Assembly: GCF_009659625.1 (NCBI RefSeq) | Contig: NZ_VOIW01000004.1 | Location: 558,001-622,000, forward strand | Origin: Pseudomonas haemolytica | GTDB taxonomy: Bacteria > Pseudomonadota > Gammaproteobacteria > Pseudomonadales > Pseudomonadaceae | DNA: 64,000 nucleotides | Direction: 5' to 3' | Shown here: positions 40,004 through 49,695 of the stretch, in pieces | Layout of the letters: every line of letters starts with the position of its first letter | How positions within the stretch are numbered: the first letter of the stretch is position 1 | The notes under the pieces: model-generated | Seen by the model: the letters and a program-made list of their open reading frames with translations, nothing else | The model's database searches: none | What the model was told of the DNA's origin: nothing | Position numbers and translations under genes: made by a program

Positions 40004-42007
40004 TCAAGGGTTCCATTGGTTGGAGAGGGCCGGACGTATCGTCTTCAAGTCCGGGGAGTTTTCCAGGAAGTTGTCCGGGTAGTAGCCGAAACTGGTGACG
40101 CCCTGGCGTTTGAGCACGCTCATCCATTCCGCCAATTGCGTGGCGCTGATATCCGGTGCGGCCTTGGTGCGCCAGTCTTTGGCTTGCAACTCGAAAACGG
40201 TTTTTTCCAATGCACCGGGGCGCGCCTTGACCGTGGCCACCAGTTTTTCCAACCAGGCATTGGAGTTCTTCAATGCCTGGCCTTCCATCAACGGCATGGC
40301 CATGGGGGCGGTCCAGTCGTAGGTCTGGAGGAAGTCATCAAGGTTCTGCGCGAACCAGGTTTCGCTGCCGGGGTTGAGCATCGGCTCGGCGAAGATATTG
40401 CGTGCGGTGAGTATCTGCGGGCCACGGATAGCACGGACCTTCGCCGTCAATTCGTTGGTGAAGTCGATCAGGTAGCGGCTCTTGAAACGGGTCCAGCGCT
40501 GCATCACCGCAGGGTCGGCACGCAAGGCAGCAATAGTGTTTGGCAAGCCTTGGGCGGCATACGCCTTGAGTGCTGCTGGGCTGGCGTCTTCAAAGTCGCT
40601 CAGCAGCGCATCGTCGTGATAGAGCACACCGTCGATTGCACTGTTGCTGGTGCGCGCCAGGTCTTCATAGATCTCGCCGATGAGCTGCCGCACTTTCGGG
40701 TCAAAGGGTGACAGCCGCTGGTATTGATCCGGATCGGTACCAACCTTGCCGGTCTCCGGGTCCCAGCGGGTGACGCGTGGCAACTTGGAGTCGAGGGCGA
40801 AGCTGAGCACCGGCATCCACGCAAACACGCTGGCGTGGGCACGGGTATGCAGCTGCCAGGACACGCGGTTGAACAGGTCGGCACGCATCGGCAGGTGGCG
40901 GTTTGGGAAGTACAGCGAATGCACCAGGCCATCGCCCTTGGGGTCGGCGTAGGCTTGCAGGAACACCGTGACGGCGCCCATATCCACAACACGCTGCACC
41001 AGCACGTCAAGATTGCGCGCCTGTTGCTCCGGGTCGGGATCATAGACGTGGTCCAGGTCCACATGCAGGACGCGCAGCGGCGCCTTGGCCTGTACCGCAA
41101 CCATGCTGCTGGCGAAGTGTTCGCCATCCGGGTCGGAGGCCACCAGGAAGCGCGGGCTGTTCATCAGCTTGTTCGAATCATCCAGACCGTCATCGAGGGT
41201 CAACGCCATCTCATAGCCGTGCTCACCCACCACGGCCAAGGTGGTGCCGTCAGCCGCGCCGTACGGCCATACCCACACCCGTGGCGCCTTGCCGGTGACG
41301 GTACGGATCTTGTTGGAGATCGCCGCGACGTCGGTACGCATCCGCGCCTGGAACTGTGCTTCGGTTTCGTAGCGACCGGTCGCCGGGTCATAGCGACGCG
41401 TGGTGGCGGCCGGCTCAAGGTTGCCCTGAGGGTTGGCCAGTATGCCTTTGTGATTGGCGTCGGTATGGGCGGCGATTTCCACCAGGCCCGATTGGGACAC
41501 TTCACGAATCTGCTGCCAGGTCAGGAAGTCGCCCCGCGCCCGTGGTGTACCGGCAAAGTCCACCGGCTGGTTCAGCGGGGTATCGATCCAGGTGCCCACC
41601 GGCGCCAGCACGGCCGGCCAGTTGTAGGCCCGCAGGATCGGCATCACGCGGGTGTAGAAGCTGGAATAGCCATCGTCGAAGCTGAGCATCACGGCCTTGG
41701 GCGGCAGTGTCGGCCCACCACGGCGCGCGGCGAGAACCTGATTCACGCTGACCGCCTGGTAGCCGTTCTCCCGCAACCAGGCCAACTGCTCGATCAAACG
41801 TTCGGTACGCACCGCCACCACGGCCTGGTCTGGGTCGTTATCCGAAACGTCGTGGTAGGCAATGCCCAGGAAATGGTTCTTCGGCCACGGCGCTTCGCTG
41901 GCCAGTGTCGGCCGCTCGGCAGGTGGAACGAATGGCGCGGGTTGCTGGGCGCAGGCAGCGGCCAGCATTACACCCAGGACCAAAAAGCAACGGCTGAGGA
42001 GGGTCAT
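40004..42007 (-). CDS. pgaB: PgaB, PNAG N-deacetylase lipoprotein
   Basis: A 667-aa outer-membrane lipoprotein (MTLLSRCFLVLGVMLAAAC) that partly deacetylates poly-GlcNAc before export. The N-terminal carbohydrate esterase 4 domain has FLGIAYHDVSDNDPDQA, VMLSFDDGYSSFYTRVMPIL (metal-binding Asp pair), EIAAHTDANHKGILANPQGN (HxxxH) and VWVWPYGAADGTTL. The C-terminal (alpha/beta)8 glycoside-hydrolase-like domain (GH153) begins near VLHVDLDHVYDPDPEQQARN and includes YHDDALLSDFEDASP. Standard place between pgaA and pgaC. Confidence 0.92.
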   Translation of the reverse strand: MTLLSRCFLVLGVMLAAACAQQPAPFVPPAERPTLASEAPWPKNHFLGIAYHDVSDNDPDQAVVAVRTERLIEQLAWLRENGYQAVSVNQVLAARRGGPTLPPKAVMLSFDDGYSSFYTRVMPILRAYNWPAVLAPVGTWIDTPLNQPVDFAGTPRARGDFLTWQQIREVSQSGLVEIAAHTDANHKGILANPQGNLEPAATTRRYDPATGRYETEAQFQARMRTDVAAISNKIRTVTGKAPRVWVWPYGAADGTTLAVVGEHGYEMALTLDDGLDDSNKLMNSPRFLVASDPDGEHFASSMVAVQAKAPLRVLHVDLDHVYDPDPEQQARNLDVLVQRVVDMGAVTVFLQAYADPKGDGLVHSLYFPNRHLPMRADLFNRVSWQLHTRAHASVFAWMPVLSFALDSKLPRVTRWDPETGKVGTDPDQYQRLSPFDPKVRQLIGEIYEDLARTSNSAIDGVLYHDDALLSDFEDASPAALKAYAAQGLPNTIAALRADPAVMQRWTRFKSRYLIDFTNELTAKVRAIRGPQILTARNIFAEPMLNPGSETWFAQNLDDFLQTYDWTAPMAMPLMEGQALKNSNAWLEKLVATVKARPGALEKTVFELQAKDWRTKAAPDISATQLAEWMSVLKRQGVTSFGYYPDNFLENSPDLKTIRPALSNQWNP

Positions 42008-42019
42008 GGTCAGGCTCTT

Positions 42020-44500
42020 TTAGAAACGGTAAGTGAGGTCGAGGAGCAGGCGCAGATCACGTTCGCGCTCTCCATCGTAAGGTCGGCTGACCAGGCTCAG
42101 GTTGGCGCCGGCTTCCAGCACGTCATTCCAGCGAAAACGTTGGCCGTAACCGATCAAGCCAACGCCGCCGGTGGAGTAATCCTTCTGGCTATAGGTACCC
42201 GCACCGAGCTGGAACTGCTGACTCCACTGGGTTTCGTAGCGGTGATAGAGCACATGGTTGACGTTGACGGTGGGCAACACGCTGAAGTCGGACTTGGGGT
42301 TGAAGTAGATCGCGTCTTCCTTGCTGTTGCGGCTGGCACCGACTTCCAGACCTAACTCCACTTGCACCTTCGGCGAGCTGTAGACGCCTTCGCGACCTGT
42401 GAGCAAGGCTTCGACGCGGTCGTTGCCGTCGCTGAAATGAGACGGGCTGATGGCGAGCTTCCACTCGCGGCTTTCGTTGGCGCGCCAGCGGATGAAGCCG
42501 CTGCCGCCGTTGGCTGTGACACCGTCATTCAACGCCCGCAGCGGTGTGGTGTTGAGCAGGTAGCCAAGGCTGCCGCCGTACTGCCAGTGGTCGTTGATGT
42601 CGCGGGCAATCGACACGCTGGCGCCTTGTTTGGCGCCATCGCCATAAGAATGGTTGGACACTTCGGCTTCGATGGTCATGTCGCGGGTGCGCCGCTCCAC
42701 CCCCACGCGCTGCCAGCGGTGCTGGCCGGTGCCTTCGGCAAAATCGGCGGTGCCATAGCCAACGCCGGCGAATACGCGCCAGTCTTCGTCGATGGGCGGG
42801 GTGTAGATCACGCTTTCGATGCCCCAGTCACGGCTGCCTGACACCGCCCCGGCCTCTTGGTTATTGCCGCCACCGAAGCTTTTACCGGTGTAGGCTTCCA
42901 CCCGCACCTCGGCCATGTCGTGCACGTCGCGCAGACGTTTGAGGCGCTGTACCTGGCGGTTGTCCGGGTCACGGGCGACGACGTCATCGGTGAGCAGGTC
43001 GAGTTGCCGCCATTCCTGCAGGTCTAACGCGGTGAAGCCTTGGGACATTTCCACACCGATGTCGCGGGGGCTCTGGTTTTCAGTTTCCTTGAGAGAGTCT
43101 TCAGCGCGTCTTGGCCAATCACGGGCACGGTACATTTCCGCCTGGGCCAAACGCACACCGATGCTCCCGGGCGCTTTATTGCCCAGGTCTTCCAGGGTTT
43201 GTTCGCTGGCGTTCAGGTCAGCACCATAGGTACCGGCCTGGGCCGCCAATTGCTGGGCGTCCATCCACTCGTCGTTAGGGTTGCCGATGGGCAAGCCCTT
43301 GAGTTCCACCCGGGGTTTCTCGGTGCTGGCCAGCTGCGTGGCGACCGCACGTGCCTCGTCCACCTGGTCGTTTTCCAACAAGGCGTAGAACAGCGCGGTG
43401 CTGTCTTTGACATGATCACCCACATCGGCGTCCGCGGCGCCCAGCGCCTGGCGGTACAGCGGCGCGGCTTTTTCCGGCAGACGCTGGTCGAGGTAGGACG
43501 CGGCCACCCAGCGCACGGCGTAGGTCGGCAATTGCACGCCCTCAGCCGTGAGGGCTTCGTATTCGCTGATGACCTCAGCCGTACGCGCCCGTGCCTTGAG
43601 CGCGCCCAGGCGGTCAATGCGCCAGACCACCACGTCTCCGTGAGCGGTGGCGTCAGGGCTCCAGCGGCTGATCAGTCTGTCGTAATCCTGCAGGGCACGA
43701 TCGGCGATGACATAGCGTTCCTTCTCAGTGCGCGTGGCGAACTCGGCCATGCGCACGCGCTCGGCGGCGAGGTCGCCTTCCAGGCGGCGCTGGGTGACCG
43801 CGTCCACCACGCCGGGGCGCTTGGCCGACAGGCGCAGGGCCGGTTCCGGCAAGCGCGCGTTTTGCAGGGCGACAATGTATTCGCGAACGACTTCGGGCTT
43901 GTCACCGGCGCGGGTAAAGGCTTGGTCAAACTCAAACAGCGCGTCGTAGTTCAAGCCGGCGCGCGTCAGCGCATAACCCAGGGCCATGCGACGGTTCGGG
44001 TCATTGGGTTGCGCCGCCACCATCGCGCGCAAGCGTTGCACCGCTTCGTTGGCTTTGCCGCCATCAGCCTGGGTCAGGGCCTGGCCCAGTTGCAGGTCGA
44101 CATTATTCGGTTCACGCAGCAGCGCCTGGCGATAGACCGCCTCGGCCTGGGCCCACTGCTTTTGATTACGGTATGTGCGCGCCACCGTGGCGAGTGCCTG
44201 GGTGGTGAGGTTGCGATTCCTGCCTTGTGCCTCATACACCTTCAGCACTTCGGCGTCTTGCCCGGCCCAACCGGCGATCACCAGGTGGTCGCTGACCTGG
44301 CCTGGGGTCTGGCGTTCGGTGGACAGTTGGCGCAGTTGGTTCAGGGCCGGCGTGAAGTTACCGTTGCGGGCCTGGATGATCAGCGCGTCGTAGGCGGGGT
44401 CGGCGAAAGCGAGGCCCGGGACCAGCAATTGGCTGCACAGGGCTGCCCCAATAAGCAGACGCAACCGGCCTGAGGCACTGTAGGGGAGGTTTCGCAGCAT
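42020..44500 (-). CDS. pgaA: PgaA, PNAG outer-membrane export porin
   Basis: An 826-aa outer-membrane protein: ATG 44500 begins the signal peptide (MLRNLPYSASGRLRLLIGAALCSQLLVPGLAFA); the frame opens earlier at 44560. The N-terminal half is TPR-like (YDALIIQARNGNFTPALNQLRQ, LATVARTYRNQKQWAQAEAVY, REPNNVDLQLGQALTQADGG), the periplasmic region that binds deacetylated polymer and PgaB. The C-terminal ~300 residues form the barrel (SRDWGIESVIYTPPIDEDWR ... LLLDLTYRF with terminal Phe). It is the first gene of the operon; a palindrome at 44635-44658 lies upstream. Confidence 0.92.
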   Translation of the reverse strand: MLRNLPYSASGRLRLLIGAALCSQLLVPGLAFADPAYDALIIQARNGNFTPALNQLRQLSTERQTPGQVSDHLVIAGWAGQDAEVLKVYEAQGRNRNLTTQALATVARTYRNQKQWAQAEAVYRQALLREPNNVDLQLGQALTQADGGKANEAVQRLRAMVAAQPNDPNRRMALGYALTRAGLNYDALFEFDQAFTRAGDKPEVVREYIVALQNARLPEPALRLSAKRPGVVDAVTQRRLEGDLAAERVRMAEFATRTEKERYVIADRALQDYDRLISRWSPDATAHGDVVVWRIDRLGALKARARTAEVISEYEALTAEGVQLPTYAVRWVAASYLDQRLPEKAAPLYRQALGAADADVGDHVKDSTALFYALLENDQVDEARAVATQLASTEKPRVELKGLPIGNPNDEWMDAQQLAAQAGTYGADLNASEQTLEDLGNKAPGSIGVRLAQAEMYRARDWPRRAEDSLKETENQSPRDIGVEMSQGFTALDLQEWRQLDLLTDDVVARDPDNRQVQRLKRLRDVHDMAEVRVEAYTGKSFGGGNNQEAGAVSGSRDWGIESVIYTPPIDEDWRVFAGVGYGTADFAEGTGQHRWQRVGVERRTRDMTIEAEVSNHSYGDGAKQGASVSIARDINDHWQYGGSLGYLLNTTPLRALNDGVTANGGSGFIRWRANESREWKLAISPSHFSDGNDRVEALLTGREGVYSSPKVQVELGLEVGASRNSKEDAIYFNPKSDFSVLPTVNVNHVLYHRYETQWSQQFQLGAGTYSQKDYSTGGVGLIGYGQRFRWNDVLEAGANLSLVSRPYDGERERDLRLLLDLTYRF

Positions 44501-44634
44501 ATCGTGAGCTTCCTTACACACGGAAAGCCCTAACGATAGATGGTCCTGAGCGAAACGCATCAGGGCGCCGGTATCTAATGACCCGGCCTAGCTTTCCTGT
44601 AGGAACTATCGCTTAGCGACGTCAGAGGGAGGGC

Positions 44635-44658
44635 AATTCAGAACAATTGTTCAGAATT
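44635..44658. promoter_or_regulatory. Palindrome upstream of pgaA
   Basis: The core GAACAATTGTTC is a perfect 12-bp palindrome, extended on both sides by AATTC-A and A-GAATT. It is 135-158 bases upstream of the pgaA start and has the look of a regulator site for the operon. Confidence 0.45.
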
Positions 44659-44693
44659 GGCTGACACAGATTTTTTGCCTGGCACACAAACCA

Positions 44694-44785
44694 AATGTGG
44701 GAGGGGGCTTGCTCCCGATGGCGGAGTGTCAGTCAGTATATTTTTTCTGACCTACCGCCATCGGGAGCAAGCCCCCTCCCACATT
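44694..44785. repeat. REP doublet (REPIN-like)
   Basis: AATGTGGGAGGGGGCTTGCT and its inverse around a ~45-base centre; the same type as the doublet at 38062. Confidence 0.88.
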
Positions 44786-44803
44786 TTTTACCGCATTCCA
44801 GGC

Positions 44804-46300
44804 TTATTGAGCGCCGCTTACTGCACCAACTTTTGACATCACAAAACCAATGAACTGCTCAACGGTCATCTTCTGGCCGTTGAAGGTCACTTCATTGTTG
44901 GCGTAGTGCAGCTTGGAAACCACATCGGTACCCACCAGGGTCGCCAGTTGGGTGCCGACGGCCATGCCGCTGACCATCTCGGCCGCCATCTGCGATTGTT
45001 GCTCGATAGCCTGCGGGTCAGTCACACCACCTACCTGGGCTTGCAGAGCAGCTACATCGCTGATCATCGGCTTGGACAGGGTCAGGTTGGCATCCAGCAG
45101 CGAGACCATCTGCTTGCCCAGTTCAACCGGCGGCAGTTCCATGGACGTTGGCTTGGCCAGGTCGACCACCAGGTTGAACTTGCTTTCGCCGTGGGTGGTT
45201 TTCAGCGATAGGTTTTCCACGGCCAGTTGCGGCTTGGCGGCCAGCACCTGGTTGACGTTGGCCTCGGCCAGGGTCTGCTCGGCTTCGGTCAGTTGCAGTT
45301 CCGGCACCGGTTGACCGGCAGCGGCGGCGGCTTGCACCGGTTGCATCTTGTCCTGGTAGAGCTTGGTCAGCACCAGCATCGCCGGGATATCAACGTTCTT
45401 CATGCTCACGGCCATGGCGGCCGAACCTACCGGCTTACCCTGGTAACCGATCTCGTCAATCTTGTAGTCGACGCGGCCGGCCAGGTTGTTGTCCTTGGTC
45501 TCGCTGGAGTCTTTCTGCTCGAAGCCCTTGAGGGTCAGCACGGCTTTCTGCGGGCCGAAGGTGACCTTGGTGTCGGTCAGCTCCACGGTGTTCTGGCCGG
45601 TGTAGAAACCGAAGGTAGATTTCTCCAGGTTGCTGGCCACGGTCAGGCCGTTCAGTTGCGCTTCGAACGGTGCGCCATTGGCATCCACCGCCGCGACCTT
45701 GAGGCTATTCATGAAGCCCTCGGCCTTGACCTTCTTCCCTTCGGCGCTGCTGTCGAAGTCCAGGTTGGCGCCGGAGAAGCTCACCGAAGATGTGTCGTCC
45801 TTGAACTCAAGAGGCAGCAATTCGACGTTGCCGCTGACCGAACGGCTATAGCCGATATTCGCCACGCCTTTGAGCGGCGACACGTCTTTGCTGGCGGCGA
45901 ACCATTTTTCCGTGGTGGGGTTCTTTTCCAGTTCGTAATGACTGGTGGCCATGACCGGCAGCCATTTGAGGGTCACCAGACGCGAGAACGGCAGCGGGCC
46001 ATGTTCGATATGGTCGACGAACAGCAACTCGGGGGTCGGGTTGTCTTCACCGAAGACGCTGCCCTGGCCCTTGAGGCGATAGTGCGCGGTACTGCTGAAC
46101 ACGCCACGGTCAAGGGACACCAGTTCCAGGGCCAAGGTACCGTCGACGCCGGCCATGGAGGTCTGCAGCTCTTTGTTGGCGTTCTGGATCGCGGTCTGCA
46201 GGACCGGCTCCAGTTGTTTACCGGTGTACCAGGCGCCGCCCGCACTGACAGCGCCGATGGCGACAACAAAACCCAAGAAAACAACTGCTGGCTTATTCAT
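44804..46300 (-). CDS. DUF945 (YdgA-like) family protein
   Basis: A 498-aa exported protein: signal or anchor MNKPAVVFLGFVVAIGAVSAGGAWYTGKQLEPVL is followed by ANKELQTSMAG and repeated beta-strand units (LELVSLDRGVFSSTAHYRL). YdgA/DUF945 proteins have this start (GxxYTGKxLE) and size and are periplasmic or inner-membrane-attached proteins of unclear function. It stands alone, leftward. Confidence 0.85.
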   Translation of the reverse strand: MNKPAVVFLGFVVAIGAVSAGGAWYTGKQLEPVLQTAIQNANKELQTSMAGVDGTLALELVSLDRGVFSSTAHYRLKGQGSVFGEDNPTPELLFVDHIEHGPLPFSRLVTLKWLPVMATSHYELEKNPTTEKWFAASKDVSPLKGVANIGYSRSVSGNVELLPLEFKDDTSSVSFSGANLDFDSSAEGKKVKAEGFMNSLKVAAVDANGAPFEAQLNGLTVASNLEKSTFGFYTGQNTVELTDTKVTFGPQKAVLTLKGFEQKDSSETKDNNLAGRVDYKIDEIGYQGKPVGSAAMAVSMKNVDIPAMLVLTKLYQDKMQPVQAAAAAGQPVPELQLTEAEQTLAEANVNQVLAAKPQLAVENLSLKTTHGESKFNLVVDLAKPTSMELPPVELGKQMVSLLDANLTLSKPMISDVAALQAQVGGVTDPQAIEQQSQMAAEMVSGMAVGTQLATLVGTDVVSKLHYANNEVTFNGQKMTVEQFIGFVMSKVGAVSGAQ

Positions 46301-46445
46301 GAAGTGACCTGATCAATCCTGTGAGAAGTGGGCTGTCTTCCCTGAACCCCGAGGGGGTTGGCTCAAGCCCGCCGAAAACGGGGGAAGATTAGCACTGGCG
46401 GCCGCAAACGGCCCAGCCTTTCAGAGGGATCAGTTCGCCAGTAGT

Positions 46446-47078
46446 TCAGGAGTACTCCAGTTCGATTTCGTCCAACTGGTGATCAAAACTCTTCAAACGT
46501 GCGGTCCAGGTGTACACCAGCACCTCAAACTCGCGGTGTATCACGGCATTGCCGGGGGTGTCGGCCTTGGGATCGCAGAAATCCAGCTGGTAGCGCTCAC
46601 GGGCCATTTGCGTGGCCACATCGGACAATTCCCGCGCGTTATTCAGCCAGTGCCTGCCGTCGGCTACCTGCCGGTCAAGCAACACACATTGTTTTTTCAG
46701 GACTTCGAGGCTTTTTTCCAGCGGCGTACCGGTGAGGTCACCCATGACTTCCTGGAACGTGCGCCCGGGCTGCCAGTAGCTGCCCCAGAAATAGCGGTCG
46801 AACACGGTTTCGACGCGGCGCAGGGCGACCTTGGTGTCCCAGATGGCCACCCGGGTCTTGCCTTGCTCGAGGAGCTTTCGTTTCACCCGCTGGTTTTGAT
46901 AAGACGCCCAGGCCACCACGCCGATGGACAAGGTGCCGATCACCAGGCAGGCGCTGTCGAGGAACACCATGGCCTTGTCGAGTTGATGGGCGAGCATGAC
47001 GCCATAGAAATACGCGGCCGATAACAGTACCAGTGCGAAGAGCACGCACCAGAAAGCGGGAGCATAAGGGTTTTTCAT
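46446..47078 (-). CDS. Unrecognised membrane protein, 210 aa
   Basis: ATG 47078 is preferred (GGGGAT 8 bases before it; 47099 also possible). Two membrane helices at the N-terminus (FWCVLFALVLLSAAYFYGVML and ACLVIGTLSIGVVAWASYQ) are followed by a helical cytoplasmic domain (VKRKLLEQGKTRVAIWDTKVAL ... KSLEVLKKQCVLLDRQVADG) ending in acidic residues ELEYS. No family recognised; single gene. Confidence 0.65.
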   Translation of the reverse strand: MKNPYAPAFWCVLFALVLLSAAYFYGVMLAHQLDKAMVFLDSACLVIGTLSIGVVAWASYQNQRVKRKLLEQGKTRVAIWDTKVALRRVETVFDRYFWGSYWQPGRTFQEVMGDLTGTPLEKSLEVLKKQCVLLDRQVADGRHWLNNARELSDVATQMARERYQLDFCDPKADTPGNAVIHREFEVLVYTWTARLKSFDHQLDEIELEYS

Positions 47079-47159
47079 TATTGGAATCCCCATGAGCAAA
47101 CGCGAGCTTTGTCGGGTGAGACGTCACGGCGCCTCACCAGACAAAGCATAGCAATCCGC

Positions 47160-48602
47160 TCAGGGTTTGCCGGGTTGTGATGCTTGCGTTCGTCCGCTTT
47201 CCCAGCCGCCGCCCAAGGCCAGGAACAGATCGATCTGGCTCATGGCAACCTGGGTATTGGCCGCTGCCAATTGCGCGCGCATATCGGTGTAGGTGCGCGT
47301 GGCTTGCAGGTCGGCCAGGAACGATTCGCGACCGGCCTGGAAGAAGCGATGGGTCTGGCCTGCGGCCTCTTGCGCCGATTGTTCGGCCTCGGCCAGGGCG
47401 TCGCGGCGCTGCAGCACGGCGGTGTATTGCGCCAGACCGGTCTGGGTTTCGCGAATGGCGTTGAGCACTACGCCGTCAAAGTGTGCCAGGGCGCCCTGGG
47501 TCGCGGCTTCGGCTTCATGGATACGCGCACGGGCGCCGTTGGTCGGCACGGTCCAGCTGATCATCGGGCCAAAGCCCCAGCGGTTGGTGGCTGGTGTACC
47601 GAGGTTTTCCAGCAGGCCCACGGTGCCTACCGTGGCGCCGATGCTGATATCCGGGTACAGCGCGCCGGTCGCCACGCCGATACGTGCGGTGGCGGCAGCC
47701 AGTTGGCGTTCAGCCTGGCGCACATCGGGGCGACGTTTGAGCAGCGTGGCGCCGTCGCCCACCGGCAGCAGTTGGGCGATGTGCGGCAGCTCGGCGCAAG
47801 TGCCTGTGCCGGCAGGCAGTTGGTCCACGGGCTTGGCCAGCAACATCGACAGCCGGAACAACCCGGCCTGGCGCGAGGCTTCATAGCGCGGGATGTCGGC
47901 GCGCAGGGATTTGTATTGGGTTTGCGAACGCGTCACCTGGGTTTCATCGCCGCGCCCGGCATCGCGCAGGCGCTGGGTCAGTCTAGTGCTCTGGGCTTGC
48001 AGGTCGAGGGACTCGTTGGCAATCGCCAGCTCTTCGTTGGCCGCGCACACCTGGGTGTAGGAGCGCACCACATCGGCGACCAACGTGATGCGGGCGATAT
48101 CGGCAGCAGCCTGGGTCGCGTCTGCACTGGCCTGAGCGCTTTCGATACCACGCTGCAAGGTGCCGAACAGGTCGAACTGGTAGGACGTGGTGATGCCGAC
48201 GCTACCGATATTGCCAACCGGGACTTTTTCCGGCAGCAAAAACGCTTCGCCCGACTCTTGCAAACGCTGGGCCTCGGCCTTGGCGCCAGCACTCCAGCCG
48301 CCAGCGGATTCGGCCTGCTGCACCTGGTAACGCGAGCGCTGCAGGTTGGCCGCGGCCACGCGCAGGTCGGTGTTGGAGGCCATGGCTTGGTGCACCAGTT
48401 GGTCCAGGCGCGGGTCTTTATACAACTTCCACCAATCGGCCGGCACCGGCGCCGAGACCACGTTGCTGCCCTCGCCCATGATCGGCCCTTGCAGGTCGCC
48501 ACGGTTGACCGCGGCCTGTTCCGGCAGCTTGTAATCCGGCCCCACCACTTGGCAGGCCGACAGCAGCAACCCCAACGCAGCGGTTGGCAACAGCCGCTTC
48601 AT
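47160..48602 (-). CDS. NodT-family outer-membrane efflux lipoprotein
   Basis: The TolC-like outer-membrane channel of the efflux operon, 480 aa. Lipoprotein signal MKRLLPTAALGLLLSACQVVGPDY, then two homologous helical repeats (MASNTDLRVAAANLQRSRYQ and RRPDVRQAERQLAAATARIGVA) with the AxLYPDISIGATVG motif. Its start overlaps by 4 bases the stop of the membrane-fusion protein gene. Together with FUSC, DUF1656 and HlyD proteins it forms an envelope-spanning pump for aromatic or amphiphilic compounds. Confidence 0.9.
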   Translation of the reverse strand: MKRLLPTAALGLLLSACQVVGPDYKLPEQAAVNRGDLQGPIMGEGSNVVSAPVPADWWKLYKDPRLDQLVHQAMASNTDLRVAAANLQRSRYQVQQAESAGGWSAGAKAEAQRLQESGEAFLLPEKVPVGNIGSVGITTSYQFDLFGTLQRGIESAQASADATQAAADIARITLVADVVRSYTQVCAANEELAIANESLDLQAQSTRLTQRLRDAGRGDETQVTRSQTQYKSLRADIPRYEASRQAGLFRLSMLLAKPVDQLPAGTGTCAELPHIAQLLPVGDGATLLKRRPDVRQAERQLAAATARIGVATGALYPDISIGATVGTVGLLENLGTPATNRWGFGPMISWTVPTNGARARIHEAEAATQGALAHFDGVVLNAIRETQTGLAQYTAVLQRRDALAEAEQSAQEAAGQTHRFFQAGRESFLADLQATRTYTDMRAQLAAANTQVAMSQIDLFLALGGGWESGRTQASQPGKP

Positions 48603-49489
48603 GGCTGTTCTCCATCTTTAACCTTATCGCCGATGATCGACACCGTCGCCGTACGCCCGGCGATCATGCGAAAGTCCGCCGGTACGTCATCGAAGGCAAT
48701 GCGCACCGGGATCCGCTGGGCCAGCCGCACCCAGCTGAACGCCGGGTTGACGTTGGGCAACAGGTTGGAGCCGCTGCTGCGGTCGCGGTCTTCGATACCG
48801 GCGACGATGCTCTGCACATGCCCATGCAGGCGGGCGTTGTCGCCAATCACACGGATATCCACGCCCATGCCGACATGGATGCCATCGAGCTTGGTCTCTT
48901 CGAAGTAGCCGTCGATATGGAAGGAATTGCTGTCCACCACCGACAGCACCGGGCGCCCGGCGGTGACGAATTCCTGGGTACGCGGTGCGCGGTCGTTGAC
49001 GTAGCCGTCCACGGGACTACGGATCACCGAGCGGTCGAGGTTGAGTTGGGCCGAATCCACCGTCACTTGCGCTTCGGCCAGGGCCGATTGGGCGCGGGCG
49101 ACGCGGGACTGGCTTTCTTCCAGTTGCTCGCTGGGCACCAGGTTGCCGAGGCCACGGTTACGCTTGTACTCGCGCTGGGCCTGGGCCAGGGTTTCCTGGC
49201 GGTCGGCCACGGCGGCCTGGGCTTGGCGCAGGGCCAGCTTGAAGCGGTCCTGGTCAACGGCGAAGAGCACCTGGCCCTTGGTCACCAGCTGGTTATCGCG
49301 CACGTCGACGCGCTGGATCAGCCCGGACACGTCCGGGGCGATCTGCACGATGTCGGCGCGGATGTGCCCGTCACGGGTCCAGGGCGCATACATGTAGTAC
49401 ATGACCATGCGCCACACGACGACGACCGCGAAACTCACGATCAACAGCGTCAGGACGACACGGCCGATGGTCAAAAAAGGTTTTTTCAT
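48599..49489 (-). CDS. HlyD-family membrane-fusion protein of the FUSC efflux system
   Basis: A 296-aa periplasmic adaptor with an N-terminal membrane helix (FLTIGRVVLTLLIVSFAVVVVW), the lipoyl half-motifs (APWTRDGHIRADIVQIAPDVSGLI, VRDNQLVTKGQVLFAVDQDRF), a helical hairpin (LALRQAQAAVADRQETLAQA), and the second lipoyl part (LDRSVIRSPVDGYV). It resembles AaeA/EmrA. Coupled by overlap to the DUF1656 gene before it and the channel gene after it. Confidence 0.9.
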   Translation of the reverse strand: MKKPFLTIGRVVLTLLIVSFAVVVVWRMVMYYMYAPWTRDGHIRADIVQIAPDVSGLIQRVDVRDNQLVTKGQVLFAVDQDRFKLALRQAQAAVADRQETLAQAQREYKRNRGLGNLVPSEQLEESQSRVARAQSALAEAQVTVDSAQLNLDRSVIRSPVDGYVNDRAPRTQEFVTAGRPVLSVVDSNSFHIDGYFEETKLDGIHVGMGVDIRVIGDNARLHGHVQSIVAGIEDRDRSSGSNLLPNVNPAFSWVRLAQRIPVRIAFDDVPADFRMIAGRTATVSIIGDKVKDGEQP

Positions 49490-49695
49490 GTCATCAAATA
49501 TCGACTGAGTGAGTCCACCGCGCCCAGCAACAGCGCGTAGAGCCCCACATTGAACAATGCCCGGTGCCAGACCAGGCGATAGAAGTGCATGCGCGTCAAC
49601 AGCCCGTGCACCACCAGAAACAACACATACGTAATGCCCATCAGCACCAGCAGCGTGGGCAGGAACACCCCACTGATATCCAGATCACCGATCAT
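49486..49695 (-). CDS. DUF1656 small membrane protein (AaeX-like)
   Basis: A 69-aa protein with two hydrophobic helices (LPTLLVLMGITYVLFLVVHGLL and LFNVGLYALLLGAVD) and the DUF1656 start MIGDLDISGVFLP. DUF1656/AaeX genes always lie between a FUSC pump and its HlyD partner, as here, with ATGA overlaps on both sides. Its job is unknown, probably assembly or stability of the pump. Confidence 0.88.
   Translation of the reverse strand: MIGDLDISGVFLPTLLVLMGITYVLFLVVHGLLTRMHFYRLVWHRALFNVGLYALLLGAVDSLSRYLMT

Larger units (their letters stand above)
44501..44803. other. Intergenic region: pga promoter and REP doublet
   Basis: About 300 bases holding the pga promoter region with the 44635-44658 palindrome, and a REP doublet at 44694-44785 next to the DUF945 gene end. 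No gene seen. Confidence 0.55.

Noticed and set aside
40724..42355. 543-codon plus-strand frame across pgaB and pgaA
   Set aside because: It spans two genes of the pga operon in antisense and has no domain.
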